A model generated the notes under the pieces. It was not told the DNA's origin, did no database searches, and saw only the letters and a program-made list of their open reading frames with translations. A stretch of DNA of 64,000 nt from Maribacter caenipelagi (GTDB taxonomy: Bacteria; Bacteroidota; Bacteroidia; Flavobacteriales; Flavobacteriaceae): assembly GCF_004364175.1 (NCBI RefSeq), contig NZ_SNZW01000011.1, forward strand, positions 62,001 through 126,000, in the 5' to 3' direction. Positions 23,381 to 32,309 of the stretch are shown one piece after another (position 1 is the first letter of the stretch; the number at the start of each line of letters is the position of its first letter). Both the position numbers and the translations under genes were made by a program.

Positions 23381-25996
23381 CTACTCGGCTGCTCCCTCAA
23401 AAATGGAGTTGAATATCAGTTTGTATGTTCCTCTTGGTTGCGCTCTAAACTGAGGTCTGAATGCAAAAAGAATTACTGATCCTTTGCCGTAAGTTGCTTT
23501 GACCATAGCTGGCTTTTTAGCGATATACTTTTTCTCGCCCATCGCCCAACCGCTCATCAATAAATCTTTCTCTGCATAGTTGGCAATAACCTCAACTTCT
23601 GGTGCCGGTGCATCTTTGATCTCTTCTGTGCCGCCTTCACCTTTTTTAGATTGCTTATCAATTACAAATGCACGACTCTTATTAAAAGAAACCGCTACCG
23701 TGTCTTGCATACCAAATGCTAACGGATGTGTGGTATCTATTCCTGTTTTTATTAAAGATCCAGGTATAAAGAACTCTGTGTTTTCTGTTCCTTCGGTTGC
23801 ATCTTTTAATGGCAAACCAAATTGCTCTATTACAAAGTTACTAGCTTCATCAAACGCTATTAACGTTCCTCCATTTTTTACATAGTTACTCAATGCCAAT
23901 GATCCTTCTAGACCAATACCTCCCGTAAATTTCTCTGGCATTTTTAATGGAGAATTACCATGTAATATTGACTTTGGTCGTTGCGATGGTAATATCAATA
24001 CATCATACTGCAATAAATCTTTTGTTTGAATGTCAGTATCATGAAGTGTATCTGTCTCAAAAGAATATTCATCCATAATAAAACGTGTCCAACCTTCATC
24101 CATATTAGAAACCCAAGATTTGTACAAGCCTACTTTTGGAGCGTGAACCTTTGTCATTTCTACTTTTGGTTCTGCGGATAACCCAGTAACTTCTAAACCA
24201 TATTCAGCAGCTAAATCTTCTATAGATGCACTACCGCCAGATACAATATATGAACCCGCCGGATAGGTGGTTTTACCAGATTTAAACGATGCCTTGGTCT
24301 TGTACGCCGTACCGCCCGCTTTCAATATTTTATTGGTTGCAGCGACCGATGCATTACTGTTGGCACTCAAAAAATACCCAAAAGAAGCATTCCCTTTTAC
24401 ATCTCCTTCATAATACTGTGCAGCGTCTATCACTTTTTCTGTGGTTACCTTGAACGGTTCTGCAATTTTATCTACCGCAATACCCATTTGCATTGGTAAT
24501 GTCCACCCAGCTAAATCATACGGAGTGTCTGGAGGACCTCCTGGATATTGGAAACGTGTTGGGTAGTTTTGCTTTTCCATTAGGTCCATCAAATACGGTC
24601 TAAAGGCTTGAGCCGTATAAATGATATACGCTCCTTTTTCATACTTCTTGCCGTTGATCTCAAAGTTTTTGGTTGCCTTCTCAATTTCTATTCCGCCCTT
24701 AAGAAGCACATTTACTAAGTTCACGGACTCAAAAGCATCCCATTGTTCTTTACTTATTACGTAGGCGAACGGACCTTCTATTTTCGACTTTTCAATTGCC
24801 GAAGCTCCCATTTTGTAAATGTTATATAGGTAGTTGCTCTTACGGTCGGCAGCCAAATCTAAAGTTGCCCAAGTAGCGGTCAACATATAATCTACGGCAT
24901 CACGAAAGTGAGATTCGCCACCCTTCCAAGGGTCTGGGTACATAATATCTGTACCATCGGTAGGTGTACCACCAGCAACGGTTTTAGGTAATTTCTCTGG
25001 GTCATAATATCTAGGAGTTGGCGAGGTGTGTCCGGTTTCCGTTAAAATACCGATCATATTATGATAATAAGGCACGGTACGCCCACCACCGTTCCAGAAC
25101 ATGGTATAAAAATTATCGGCAATGGCACCCGGCATATTCTCCAATGAAAATCTTTTGGTCATAGCAGAACCTACCTCACTTACACCGGCAGTAATTGCTG
25201 GGTGAATTCTAGGGTTCACAGGATCCGCATATGGTGGTAACGATATTTTTGTCCAAGAAGGTGAAGATTGATGGTGGTTATACACAATCTGCGGATACCA
25301 CTCATTGTACAATATCTTAGTTACATTATACGTCTCTGGCATGGTATTCATGAACCAATCTCGGTTATTATCATGCCCCATGTAGTAGTGATATAAAATA
25401 GGCGGGCGAGATGTTTCATAAGCGGTACCTAAGTTCTTCTTGTACCAGTCTACAACAATATCCAATCCATCAGGATTCATAACCGGCATTAAAATGGTGA
25501 TTACATTTTCCCGTATTTTTTTTATTTCTGTGGTTTCTGATGTAGTCAAAGTGTATGCCAGTTCAGAAGTCATTTGACCGTGAGCCAACTCCGTAGAGTG
25601 CATACCGCCATCGATCCAAACTATAGCCTTACCTTCTTCAGATAATTTTTTGGCTTCGTCATCAGATACCTGAACACGTGCAAGTTTTGTACTAATGTCT
25701 TTCCACTTGTCTAAATCTTTAAGATTTTCTTGGCTAGAAATAAACAAGATGTACATTTTTCTACCTAGTACACTTGTACCGATTTCAACCTTTTTAACAC
25801 GGTTAGAAGCTGCGTCTAGTTGACCAAGGTAGTCTTCAATTTGGCTATAGTCTGCCAACTTATAGTCGGCACCCACTTTAAAGCCAAAAACATCTTCGGG
25901 AGAAGGAACGGTTTGTGCCACCGTAACGGATATGCACAAAATGGTAGTTACAAGGGACAGTAATGCCGCCTTGCACCAAGAATTTTTTGTAGTCAT
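23381..25996 (-). CDS. Secreted M14 zinc carboxypeptidase
   Basis: An 871-aa exported metallopeptidase. The signal peptide ends near TVAQ (residue 28). The M14 zinc site starts with GGMHSTELAHG (H133, E136) and continues with MNPDGLD (about 178) and YNHHQSSP (near 240). After the catalytic half comes a long C-terminal region with glutamine-amidotransferase-like features (KSWVSNMDEGWTRF, YDVLILPSQ, GGTLIAFDE). This two-part layout is common in large Bacteroidota M14 proteins. Substrate unknown. It stands alone; 25997-26230 upstream shows no gene. Confidence 0.9.
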   Translation of the reverse strand: MTTKNSWCKAALLSLVTTILCISVTVAQTVPSPEDVFGFKVGADYKLADYSQIEDYLGQLDAASNRVKKVEIGTSVLGRKMYILFISSQENLKDLDKWKDISTKLARVQVSDDEAKKLSEEGKAIVWIDGGMHSTELAHGQMTSELAYTLTTSETTEIKKIRENVITILMPVMNPDGLDIVVDWYKKNLGTAYETSRPPILYHYYMGHDNNRDWFMNTMPETYNVTKILYNEWYPQIVYNHHQSSPSWTKISLPPYADPVNPRIHPAITAGVSEVGSAMTKRFSLENMPGAIADNFYTMFWNGGGRTVPYYHNMIGILTETGHTSPTPRYYDPEKLPKTVAGGTPTDGTDIMYPDPWKGGESHFRDAVDYMLTATWATLDLAADRKSNYLYNIYKMGASAIEKSKIEGPFAYVISKEQWDAFESVNLVNVLLKGGIEIEKATKNFEINGKKYEKGAYIIYTAQAFRPYLMDLMEKQNYPTRFQYPGGPPDTPYDLAGWTLPMQMGIAVDKIAEPFKVTTEKVIDAAQYYEGDVKGNASFGYFLSANSNASVAATNKILKAGGTAYKTKASFKSGKTTYPAGSYIVSGGSASIEDLAAEYGLEVTGLSAEPKVEMTKVHAPKVGLYKSWVSNMDEGWTRFIMDEYSFETDTLHDTDIQTKDLLQYDVLILPSQRPKSILHGNSPLKMPEKFTGGIGLEGSLALSNYVKNGGTLIAFDEASNFVIEQFGLPLKDATEGTENTEFFIPGSLIKTGIDTTHPLAFGMQDTVAVSFNKSRAFVIDKQSKKGEGGTEEIKDAPAPEVEVIANYAEKDLLMSGWAMGEKKYIAKKPAMVKATYGKGSVILFAFRPQFRAQPRGTYKLIFNSIFEGAAE

Positions 25997-26236
25997 TTTT
26001 TGAATTAGTTTGTTTGAACTAGGAAATTAAGAAATAGTAAAGAGCTAGGTAAATGTATCTAGCAAAGATTATGTTAAAAGAAATGTTAATTTCTTAGTTG
26101 ATAATCTAAAGGTGGCGTTATTGAGGAAATGGTTTATCAAAGATCAAATCTACTAATATGTGTGAAGATGTATCTTGATCTAATTATGTTTGAACTCCGC
26201 AGAATGCAACTGTGTGACGTGACATCCCTGAAATAA

Positions 26237-26272
26237 AAAAACTCTATTAAATCAAAAAATCTAATGGAGTTT
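26237..26272 (-). repeat. Diverged copy of the tRNA terminator hairpin
   Basis: ACTCTATTAAATC and TCTAATGGAGT form an imperfect hairpin that parallels the intact tRNA terminator at 26641-26672 and lies in the same place relative to the tRNA-like remnant at 26279-26340. It marks the far edge of the duplicated segment. Confidence 0.5.
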
Positions 26273-26278
26273 TAAGTG

Positions 26279-26340
26279 TGGTCCCACCTACCTAAAGTTG
26301 ACCACCTGTCCCGATAGTTATCGGGAGAGTCAGGTGCTCT
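26279..26340 (-). pseudogene. Truncated duplicate of the tRNA(CAU) 3' half
   Basis: On the minus strand this reads AGAGCACCTGACTC, then an 18-bp foreign palindrome where the anticodon loop should be, then CAGGTGGTC, an unrelated stretch in place of the T-arm, and GGTGGGACCAC. The matching blocks are identical to the intact tRNA at 26679-26752. The D-arm and 5' acceptor strand are absent. It cannot fold as a tRNA. Confidence 0.75.
26309..26326. repeat. TCCCGATA-palindrome inserted in the tRNA remnant
   Basis: TCCCGATAGTTATCGGGA is a near-perfect palindrome with 8-bp arms around GT. A closely related palindrome (TCCCGATAGCTATCGGGA) is, to my knowledge, a common Bacteroidota intergenic repeat. 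It occupies the anticodon-loop position of the remnant tRNA. Confidence 0.55.
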
Positions 26341-26374
26341 TTGTTTCAATAAATATCTTGTCTCGCAATTCGGC

Positions 26375-26626
26375 TTACTTTGTTAAATTCTGAATATAAA
26401 CACTACTCTTCATTGATTCAATTTTTCGCTCCAAACGTATAGCATGTGCATAATCATCGCAATCAAACTTTTAGAACAAAACCCAATCGTTTGTAATCGA
26501 AGTATAGCTTTTTGTTCCATAAGTACCCAAATTATGGTTTTCAATACGTTTTTGTAAATCTTCATGACATGCACCAATATAGAATTTATTAAGTGCTTTA
26601 CTGTGCAGAATGTACGTGTGTGACAT
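26375..26626 (-). pseudogene. GIY-YIG nuclease pseudogene
   Basis: From ATG 26626 the minus strand reads MSHTYILHSKALNKFYIGA, giving the paired TYIL and FYIG strands of a GIY-YIG domain, then DLQKRIENHNLG with the expected Arg. A TAA at 26473-26471 (codon 52) breaks the frame inside WVLF. The downstream frame continues with KFDCDDYAHAIRLERKIESMKS, keeping the family Glu region, to the stop at 26375. The length without the stop would be 83 aa. It lies between the tRNA and its damaged duplicate. It is a different subfamily from the intact gene at 15855. Confidence 0.8.
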
Positions 26627-26640
26627 ACCTAAAAATTAAA

Positions 26641-26672
26641 AAACCCATTAAATCTTTTGATTTAATGGGTTT
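26641..26672 (-). terminator. Intrinsic terminator of the tRNA gene
   Basis: AAACCCATTAAATC and GATTTAATGGGTTT are exact 14-bp arms around TTTT, 6 bp after the tRNA 3' end, with T-rich sequence following on the minus strand. Confidence 0.75.
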
Positions 26673-26678
26673 TGAATG

Positions 26679-26752
26679 TGGTCCCACCTGGACTCGAACC
26701 AGGGACCACCTGATTATGAGTCAGGTGCTCTAACCAGCTGAGCTATAGGACC
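26679..26752 (-). tRNA. tRNA with anticodon CAU (Met or lysidine-type Ile)
   Basis: A 74-nt minus-strand cloverleaf. Acceptor arms GGTCCTA and TGGGACC pair in full (one G-U); the D-loop contains AGCTGGTTAGA; the anticodon stem CCTGA/TCAGG encloses loop CTCATAA with anticodon CAU; the T-arm has GGTTCGAGTCC; discriminator A at 26679. CAU can be elongator Met, initiator or tRNA-Ile2. The paired first base pair argues against initiator. Sequence alone does not settle Met against Ile2. CCA is not encoded. Confidence 0.9.
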
Positions 26753-26820
26753 GGTTATAAATTTTATAATACGCATTCTAATTTGAAATCAGTAAGACTG
26801 GTGCTCAAACCAGTTGTATT

Positions 26821-26840
26821 ATAAAACCCGCAAATTGCGG
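26821..26840 (-). terminator. Small hairpin terminator after the epimerase gene
   Basis: On the minus strand CCGC/GCGG arms around AATTT are followed by GTTTTAT. It lies about 47 bp after the mce stop and before the tRNA gene. Short stem, so moderate confidence. Confidence 0.45.
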
Positions 26841-26886
26841 ATGCAATATTACTACTTATTTTTAACTGACACAAACAATTCTACCG

Positions 26887-27291
26887 CTACTTACCAATTT
26901 CTTGACATAACTCTACCAACACCCCATTCGCAGTCTTAGGGTGAACAAATGCTACGAGTTTGTTATCTGCTCCTTTTTTAGGTTTTTCATTTAATAACGT
27001 GAAACCTTCTTTTTTTAAACGTTCCATTTCCCCAACGATATCCTCTACCTCAAAAGCTACATGGTGTATGCCTTCTCCTTTTTTCTCTAAAAATTTGGCA
27101 ATGGGCCCGTTTGGTTCTGTGGCAGCCAAAAGCTCTATCTTATTAGGTCCGTTTTTAAAGAAAGATGTTAGTACCCCTTCAGATGCTACTTCTTCTTGTT
27201 TGTAGGGTGCTACGCCCAATAATTTCTCAAAAAGTGCATTGGAATCTTCCATGTTCTTAACCGCAATACCTAAATGTTCAATCTTTTTCAT
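26887..27291 (-). CDS. mce: Methylmalonyl-CoA epimerase
   Basis: Interconverts (2R)- and (2S)-methylmalonyl-CoA, linking propionyl-CoA metabolism to succinyl-CoA. The 134-aa vicinal-oxygen-chelate protein has both halves: KIEHLGIAVKNMEDSN at the start with the metal His, and GIHHVAFEVEDI near residue 75, with ELLAATEPNGPIAKFLEKKG between. The length is typical. It is divergent from rbfA. No mutase gene is in view. Confidence 0.9.
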   Translation of the reverse strand: MKKIEHLGIAVKNMEDSNALFEKLLGVAPYKQEEVASEGVLTSFFKNGPNKIELLAATEPNGPIAKFLEKKGEGIHHVAFEVEDIVGEMERLKKEGFTLLNEKPKKGADNKLVAFVHPKTANGVLVELCQEIGK

Positions 27292-27344
27292 GCCTTATTT
27301 GCTTCAGAGTGCATTATATAGGGGTTAAGATACATTTTAATATG

Positions 27345-27352
27345 TATTTTTG
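27345..27352 (+). promoter_or_regulatory. -7 element just before rbfA
   Basis: TATTTTTG fits TAnnTTTG and ends only 4 nt before the rbfA ATG (27357). If used, transcription would begin at or next to the start codon, giving a leaderless mRNA. A -33 element is not clear. Confidence 0.4.
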
Positions 27353-27356
27353 CAGT

Positions 27357-27749
27357 ATGGAAACGCAAAGACAACGTAAAATAGCTGGGGTCATTCAGAA
27401 AGATATTGTAGATATTCTACAAAAGGCCGCCATAAATGGCGGACTTCGTAATACGCTAATATCAGTGTCTAAAGTTGCCGTTACTACCGATTTATCTATC
27501 GCTAAAATTTACTTAAGTATTTTTCCGAACGATAAAGCTGGTGAATTAATGGAAGGCATAAAATCTAACCAACCGCTAATAAAACACGAGCTTTCTCAAC
27601 GCACACGTAATCAATTACGCAGAGTACCGGAGTTGTTGTTCTATTTAGATGATTCTTTAGATTATATAGAGAATATAGAAAAGTCATTGAAGCGCGAAGA
27701 AAACCCAATAGAAAACAGAGATTTGTTACCTAAACGCAAAAAGAGCTGA
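27357..27749 (+). CDS. rbfA: Ribosome-binding factor A
   Basis: Small-subunit assembly factor that binds 16S rRNA precursor near helix 1. The 130-aa protein starts METQRQRKIAGVIQKDIVDIL, then shows the KH-like VSKVAVTTDLSIAKIYLSIFP and RTRNQLRRVPELLFYLDDSLDY, all typical of RbfA. The start at 27357 is preferred to an upstream in-frame ATG at 27309, because family homology starts at METQRQRK and a -7 box lies directly upstream. The permease gene follows 4 bp later. Confidence 0.92.
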   Translation: METQRQRKIAGVIQKDIVDILQKAAINGGLRNTLISVSKVAVTTDLSIAKIYLSIFPNDKAGELMEGIKSNQPLIKHELSQRTRNQLRRVPELLFYLDDSLDYIENIEKSLKREENPIENRDLLPKRKKS

Positions 27750-27753
27750 TCGG

Positions 27754-28959
27754 TTGAATTTTCCACTCTATATCGCTAAAAGGTATGTGCGTTCTAAAAG
27801 TACCCAGAACGCGGTCAATATTATTAATTTCATTACCTTTTTAGTTATAGTTATTGGCTCTGCGGCACTGTTTATTGTGTTATCGGCTTTCGCCGGATTA
27901 AAAACTTTTAGCCTTTCGTTTACCGAATCTTTTGACCCACAGTTAAAGGCAATGCCCGTAGCGGGAAAAACTTTTACATTATCTCCAGAACAGGAAGAAC
28001 GTTTGCAATCGGTCGACGGACTCGCATTTTACTCCAAGGAAATCGAAGAAAAGGTATCTCTTGAACACCGAGGGAAAAACCATATTGCTTACATAAAAGG
28101 TATCGATAGTAATTACACCAAAGTAACCGGTGTAGATAGCACGCTCTATATCGGTGACTGGACAATTAACGATACACAGGTAGTATCTGGTTTGGGCATA
28201 GCCAATATTTTAGGAGTTACCATCAACCAGTTTCGTAGCCCTATGCAGATTTATGCATTTAAACCTGGTAAAGGCTCTATTTCACAGCAAAGTATCTCAT
28301 CGCTATATAATCAATTACCCATGGTGATTGGTGGTGTGTATGCCGTTGAGGCTGATTTGGATAATAAGTATGTTTTTGCCGATTTACGATTAACTCAGGC
28401 TTTATTGGAAAAAGATTCGCTTTCCATTTCGGGTATCAATTTTAAAATGGACGAGGGCGTTGAGCCAAGTGCGGTTCGCTCAGAAATTCAATCTATTTTA
28501 GGTGCTAACGTGCAATTGAAAAATAGACAGCAATTAAATAGTACACTCTATAAAATGCTGAATACCGAAAATGTGGCTACATACCTCATCTTTACCTTGG
28601 TACTGATTATTGCTCTTTTTAATGTTGTTGGTGCTATAATTATGATGATATTGGACAAACAACAGAACTCAAAAACGCTCTATAGTTTAGGTACTACCAT
28701 AAAAGAATTACGACGAATTTACTTTGTACAGGGAATTCTAGTTACCGGTTTTGGCGGACTAATAGGTGTATTGCTTGGCGTGCTTATCGTGTGGTCTCAA
28801 CTTGCTTTTAGTTGGTTGAAAATTACTCCGTCGCTGGCTTATCCGGTTAAGTTTGAATTCATCAACATTGGCATTGTGCTGGCAACCATTTTAGTATTGG
28901 GCGTAATTGCTTCTAAAATTGCAAGTAGCCGAATTAATAAAAAATTGGTGGATCTTTAG
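27754..28959 (+). CDS. LolC/LolE-type lipoprotein-releasing permease
   Basis: A 401-aa inner-membrane FtsX/MacB-fold permease subunit, expected to work with a LolD-like ATPase to release outer-membrane lipoproteins. The N-terminus FPLYIAKRYVRSKS is the family start. TM1 is about residues 21-45, followed by a large periplasmic domain to about 270, then three helices (about 275-300, 323-347, 370-390). The start codon is TTG at 27754, 4 bp after the rbfA stop; no ATG fits. No ATPase gene is adjacent. It could also be a general FtsX-like exporter subunit. Confidence 0.85.
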   Translation: MNFPLYIAKRYVRSKSTQNAVNIINFITFLVIVIGSAALFIVLSAFAGLKTFSLSFTESFDPQLKAMPVAGKTFTLSPEQEERLQSVDGLAFYSKEIEEKVSLEHRGKNHIAYIKGIDSNYTKVTGVDSTLYIGDWTINDTQVVSGLGIANILGVTINQFRSPMQIYAFKPGKGSISQQSISSLYNQLPMVIGGVYAVEADLDNKYVFADLRLTQALLEKDSLSISGINFKMDEGVEPSAVRSEIQSILGANVQLKNRQQLNSTLYKMLNTENVATYLIFTLVLIIALFNVVGAIIMMILDKQQNSKTLYSLGTTIKELRRIYFVQGILVTGFGGLIGVLLGVLIVWSQLAFSWLKITPSLAYPVKFEFINIGIVLATILVLGVIASKIASSRINKKLVDL

Positions 28960-29960
28960 GCGTTGGTAAACTGATGGTCTCCAAATTTCTCTAAAACCTC
29001 ATCAAAGGCAGCAAATACCGATGCAGAGTCATCACTAGTAACCATTTTCATTCTATATTCCTTAAAATTAGGAATACCCTTAAAATAATTGGTGTAATGC
29101 CTGCGGGTTTCAAAAACACCAAGTATTTCTCCTTTCCAGTCAATGGACATTTGTAAATGACGTCGGGCAGCTTCTACGCGTTCAGCCATAGTAGGTGGCG
29201 CTAAATGTGTTCCTGTTTCAAAATAGTGTTTTATTTCCCTAAATATCCAAGGATAACCAATACTTGCACGACCGATCATGGCACCATCCAAACCGTATTC
29301 ATCACGCATTTTTACTGCTGCTTCCGGTGAATCTACATCACCATTACCAAATACGGGAATATGCATTCTAGGATTGTTCTTTACATCTCTTATAGGATTC
29401 CAATCTGCGCTTCCCTTATACATTTGTGCGCGTGTTCTACCATGAATGGCTATTGCCGCACAACCTACATCTTGTAATCGTTCTGCAACCTCAACAATTT
29501 TAATAGAGCTATCATCCCAACCCAGTCTAGTTTTTACCGTAATGGGTAAATTACTATGCTCTACCATAGCCTTGGTCAAAGAGACCATAAGGTCAATATC
29601 CTTTAAAATACCGGCTCCTGCTCCTCTTGACACTACTTTCTTTACCGGGCAACCAAAATTGATGTCAATAATATCTGGTTTAGACTTTTCTACAATCTCT
29701 ACAGACTGCAGCATACTGTCTAAATTGGCACCAAATATCTGAATGCCTACTGGGCGTTCCTTCTCATAAATATCCAACTTCATGACACTTTTTGCGGCAT
29801 CACGAATCAATCCTTCCGAAGAAATAAATTCTGTATATACCACATCGGCTCCTTGCTCTTTACAAAGGGCACGAAACGGTGGGTCGCTCACATCTTCCAT
29901 AGGTGCTAAAAGCAATGGAAAATCAGGTAGTTGTATGTCTCCTATTTTAGGCACGGGCAA
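28956..29960 (-). CDS. dusB: tRNA-dihydrouridine synthase B
   Basis: FMN enzyme that reduces uridine to dihydrouridine in tRNA D-loops. The protein has PLLLAPMEDVSDPPFRALC, DINFGCPVKKVVSRGAGAG (catalytic Cys in GCP), IAIHGRTRAQMYKG and VFGNGDVDSP, all DusB marks. The open frame runs up to 30137, but a perfect -7 box (TAACTTTG, 29983-29976) lies inside it, so the true start is likely TTG at 29960 or GTG at 29954, giving about 334 aa, the usual length. ATG 30005 is the first ATG alternative. The stop overlaps the permease stop by 4 nt on the other strand. Confidence 0.88.
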   Translation of the reverse strand: MPVPKIGDIQLPDFPLLLAPMEDVSDPPFRALCKEQGADVVYTEFISSEGLIRDAAKSVMKLDIYEKERPVGIQIFGANLDSMLQSVEIVEKSKPDIIDINFGCPVKKVVSRGAGAGILKDIDLMVSLTKAMVEHSNLPITVKTRLGWDDSSIKIVEVAERLQDVGCAAIAIHGRTRAQMYKGSADWNPIRDVKNNPRMHIPVFGNGDVDSPEAAVKMRDEYGLDGAMIGRASIGYPWIFREIKHYFETGTHLAPPTMAERVEAARRHLQMSIDWKGEILGVFETRRHYTNYFKGIPNFKEYRMKMVTSDDSASVFAAFDEVLEKFGDHQFTNA

Positions 29961-29975
29961 TCTAATTTTGGGATG

Positions 29976-29983
29976 CAAAGTTA
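29976..29983 (-). promoter_or_regulatory. -7 promoter element for dusB
   Basis: TAACTTTG read on the minus strand (29983 to 29976) matches TAnnTTTG. It predicts a transcription start near 29969 and a very short leader, and argues against the ATG starts at 30005 and 30137. Confidence 0.45.
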
Positions 29984-30160
29984 TATAAAAATACAACAAG
30001 GGCATTACTTGGTCTTTTGGATAAATTGAATGGTTTTGAAGGTTATTAAAAATAAATCGAATTACTTGTTTGAAGAAAGAGCGTAAATTAGTGACCAAAT
30101 TAGGTCTTCGACTATGTTTAGACTTACATTTTATCACCCAGTTCTATTGCCAATAACATC

Positions 30161-30943
30161 ATGACCAATTTGCTACTTTTTGTCTCGCTGCCATATGAGC
30201 CTATTGTGTTTGGTGTAAAATTGAACATGCACCTGATTCTAGAGTACATGGCTTTCTTTATTGGATTTAGGTATTATGTGTTTTTGCGTAAAAAGAGTAC
30301 TGACGTTATTTCATCTAACAACCGACTTTCCATTATCATAGGTGCCGTTTTTGGCGCTTTATTTCTTTCTAGAGTGATAGCCTTTTTTGAGAACCCCATA
30401 GTTCATTTTGATCAAAGTTTGCTTTTTAACCTAAACAACAAAACTATTATGGGCGGACTCTTTGGTGGTTTGCTAGGTGTTGAGCTTTCTAAAAAATTTA
30501 TTGGCGAAGAACACTCTTCTGGAGACCTGTTTACATTACCCATTATTCTAGGGATCATCATTGGTCGCATTGGCTGTTTCTTAGCCGGAGTTAAGGAGTT
30601 CACCTATGGAACCGAAACAACATTTTTTACCGGAATGGATTTAGGTGACGGACTCTCTAGACACCCTATTGCCCTTTACGAAGTGGTGTTCCTGTTGCTT
30701 CTTTTCATTATGATCCGTAAGATTCAAAAAACTGACCTCAACCTTAAAAACGGTGACCTCTTTAAATTCTTTATGGTAACCTATTTCTCCCTTCGATTCT
30801 GTATTGAGTTTATAAAACCTAATAGTTTTTATTTCTTAGGGCTGAGCAGCATTCAAATATTATGTTTAAATTGTTTGGTTTACTACCATAAATTCATCCT
30901 ACGGGGAATAACATATGTCAGAAAAAAACTATACCTATTATGA
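30161..30943 (+). CDS. Lgt-like membrane protein (non-canonical diacylglyceryl transferase family)
   Basis: A 260-aa multi-helix inner-membrane protein of the prolipoprotein diacylglyceryl transferase superfamily. Shared features are GGLFGGLLGVE (about residues 102-112), GRIGCFLAGVKEFTYG (about 136-151) and HPIALYE (about 168-174), plus a late RFCIEF. Canonical Lgt has FHGG and GRxGNFxNxE; here the His of the first and the Asn/Glu residues of the second are replaced. It may therefore not be the housekeeping Lgt but a paralogue acting on another lipid. It overlaps the radical SAM gene by 29 nt. Substrate unknown. Confidence 0.75.
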   Translation: MTNLLLFVSLPYEPIVFGVKLNMHLILEYMAFFIGFRYYVFLRKKSTDVISSNNRLSIIIGAVFGALFLSRVIAFFENPIVHFDQSLLFNLNNKTIMGGLFGGLLGVELSKKFIGEEHSSGDLFTLPIILGIIIGRIGCFLAGVKEFTYGTETTFFTGMDLGDGLSRHPIALYEVVFLLLLFIMIRKIQKTDLNLKNGDLFKFFMVTYFSLRFCIEFIKPNSFYFLGLSSIQILCLNCLVYYHKFILRGITYVRKKLYLL

Positions 30944-32309
30944 TTTCACCTTAAGCCTTTGCCCCGAATGTTTACGACGGGTCGATGCCAAAATAGTCTT
31001 TGAGAACGAAAAGGTGTACATGCTTAAACATTGTAAGGAACACGGTAGATCCAAGGTTTTAATTGCTGATGATATTGAGTACTATAAAAACATTAGAAAT
31101 TATAACAAAGCATCTGAGTACCCCAAAACATTCAATACAAAAACGCATTACGGTTGCCCTTATGATTGCGGCTTGTGCCCTGATCACGAGCAACATTCTT
31201 GTCTTACGGTAATTGAACTTACCGATCGTTGCAACCTAACTTGCCCTACCTGTTATGCGGGATCATCTCCCACTTTTGGTAGACATAGAACATTGGAGGA
31301 AATAAAGAAAATGCTCGATATCATCGTAAAAAACGAAGGAGAGCCAGATGTGGTGCAGCTAAGCGGTGGTGAGCCAACTATACACCCTAACTTTTTTGAG
31401 ATTTTAGATTATGCAAAAACACTTCCTATCAGGCATTTAATGTTGAACACCAACGGAATTAAAATTGCCAAAGATTTTGAATTTGCAAAACGATTGGCCA
31501 CCTACGCACCAGATTTTGAAGTGTATTTACAGTTTGACTCTTTGGATAACAAAGTGCTACGAACTTTAAGAGGCGCAGACCTTGCGGATGTTCGTTTACA
31601 AGCCCTTGAACATCTTAACAGATTAAATCTTTCTACCACGCTTGTTGTTGTTTTACAAAAAGAACTCAATGATCATGAAATGGGAAGCACTATAGATTTT
31701 GCCTTGAAACAAAAATGTGTACGCGGAGTCACTTTTCAACCCACACAAATAGCTGGCAGATTAGAAAATTTCGAAGTCGATGAAAACCGAATTACCCTAA
31801 CTGAAGTACGTAGAAAAATTTTAGAGCAGTCGCCCATTTTTGAGTCCGACGATTTAATACCGGTGCCCTGCAACCCTGATGCTTTGGTAATGGCTTATGC
31901 CTTAAAATTAGGTGATGAGGTAAACCCGCTTACACGTTTTATAAATCCTGATGATTTATTGAACGAAGGTAAAAACACCATTATCTATGAGCAAGATGAA
32001 CAATTACATGGTAAAATGATCGAGTTGTTCAGTACTGGAAATTCCGTTGAAAAAGCGTCGGAAAATCTAAAAAGTATTTTGTGCTGCCTACCAGAAATTG
32101 ATGCTCCAGAGCTTGGGTATGATAACCTATTCCGTATAATCATTATGCAATTTATAGATGCCCACAATTTTGACGTTCGTGCAATTAAAAAATCATGTGT
32201 ACACATTGTAAATAAAGACTATAATATTATTCCGTTCGAGACTATGAACCTCTTTTACCGAGATGATAAAATTGAACGATTAAAAGAACTACAAAATGAA
32301 ATGCTATGA
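30915..32309 (+). CDS. Radical SAM protein of the MJ0619/Tes (tetraether synthase-like) family
   Basis: A 464-aa iron-sulfur enzyme. The N-terminal zinc/rubredoxin-like site is C16-x2-C19 with C40 and H43; then GCPYDCGLCPDHEQHSC (C81, C85, C88, C96), then the radical SAM core CNLTCPTC (C106-x3-C110-x2-C113) and a QLSGGEPTIHP strand. The C-terminal part carries CCLPEID and KKSCVHIV. This layout, with extra cysteines before the SAM motif, is that of the MJ0619/Tes group that joins lipid tails or alkylates pterins, although functions differ within it. It overlaps both neighbours (29 nt upstream, ATGA downstream), so it is tightly coupled to an Lgt-like protein and a 65-aa membrane protein. Lipid chemistry is inferred from family and partner. 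Confidence 0.82.
   Translation: MSEKNYTYYDFTLSLCPECLRRVDAKIVFENEKVYMLKHCKEHGRSKVLIADDIEYYKNIRNYNKASEYPKTFNTKTHYGCPYDCGLCPDHEQHSCLTVIELTDRCNLTCPTCYAGSSPTFGRHRTLEEIKKMLDIIVKNEGEPDVVQLSGGEPTIHPNFFEILDYAKTLPIRHLMLNTNGIKIAKDFEFAKRLATYAPDFEVYLQFDSLDNKVLRTLRGADLADVRLQALEHLNRLNLSTTLVVVLQKELNDHEMGSTIDFALKQKCVRGVTFQPTQIAGRLENFEVDENRITLTEVRRKILEQSPIFESDDLIPVPCNPDALVMAYALKLGDEVNPLTRFINPDDLLNEGKNTIIYEQDEQLHGKMIELFSTGNSVEKASENLKSILCCLPEIDAPELGYDNLFRIIIMQFIDAHNFDVRAIKKSCVHIVNKDYNIIPFETMNLFYRDDKIERLKELQNEML

Noticed and set aside
26279..26340. A second functional tRNA
   Set aside because: No 5' acceptor strand or D-arm, and the anticodon loop and T-arm are replaced.
30006..30137. N-terminal extension of DusB
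   Set aside because: It contains the gene's own -7 promoter box and lacks family similarity.
28956..30137. Antisense frames in dusB, TonB and antiporter genes on plus strand
   Set aside because: Shadows of the minus-strand genes with no domain features.
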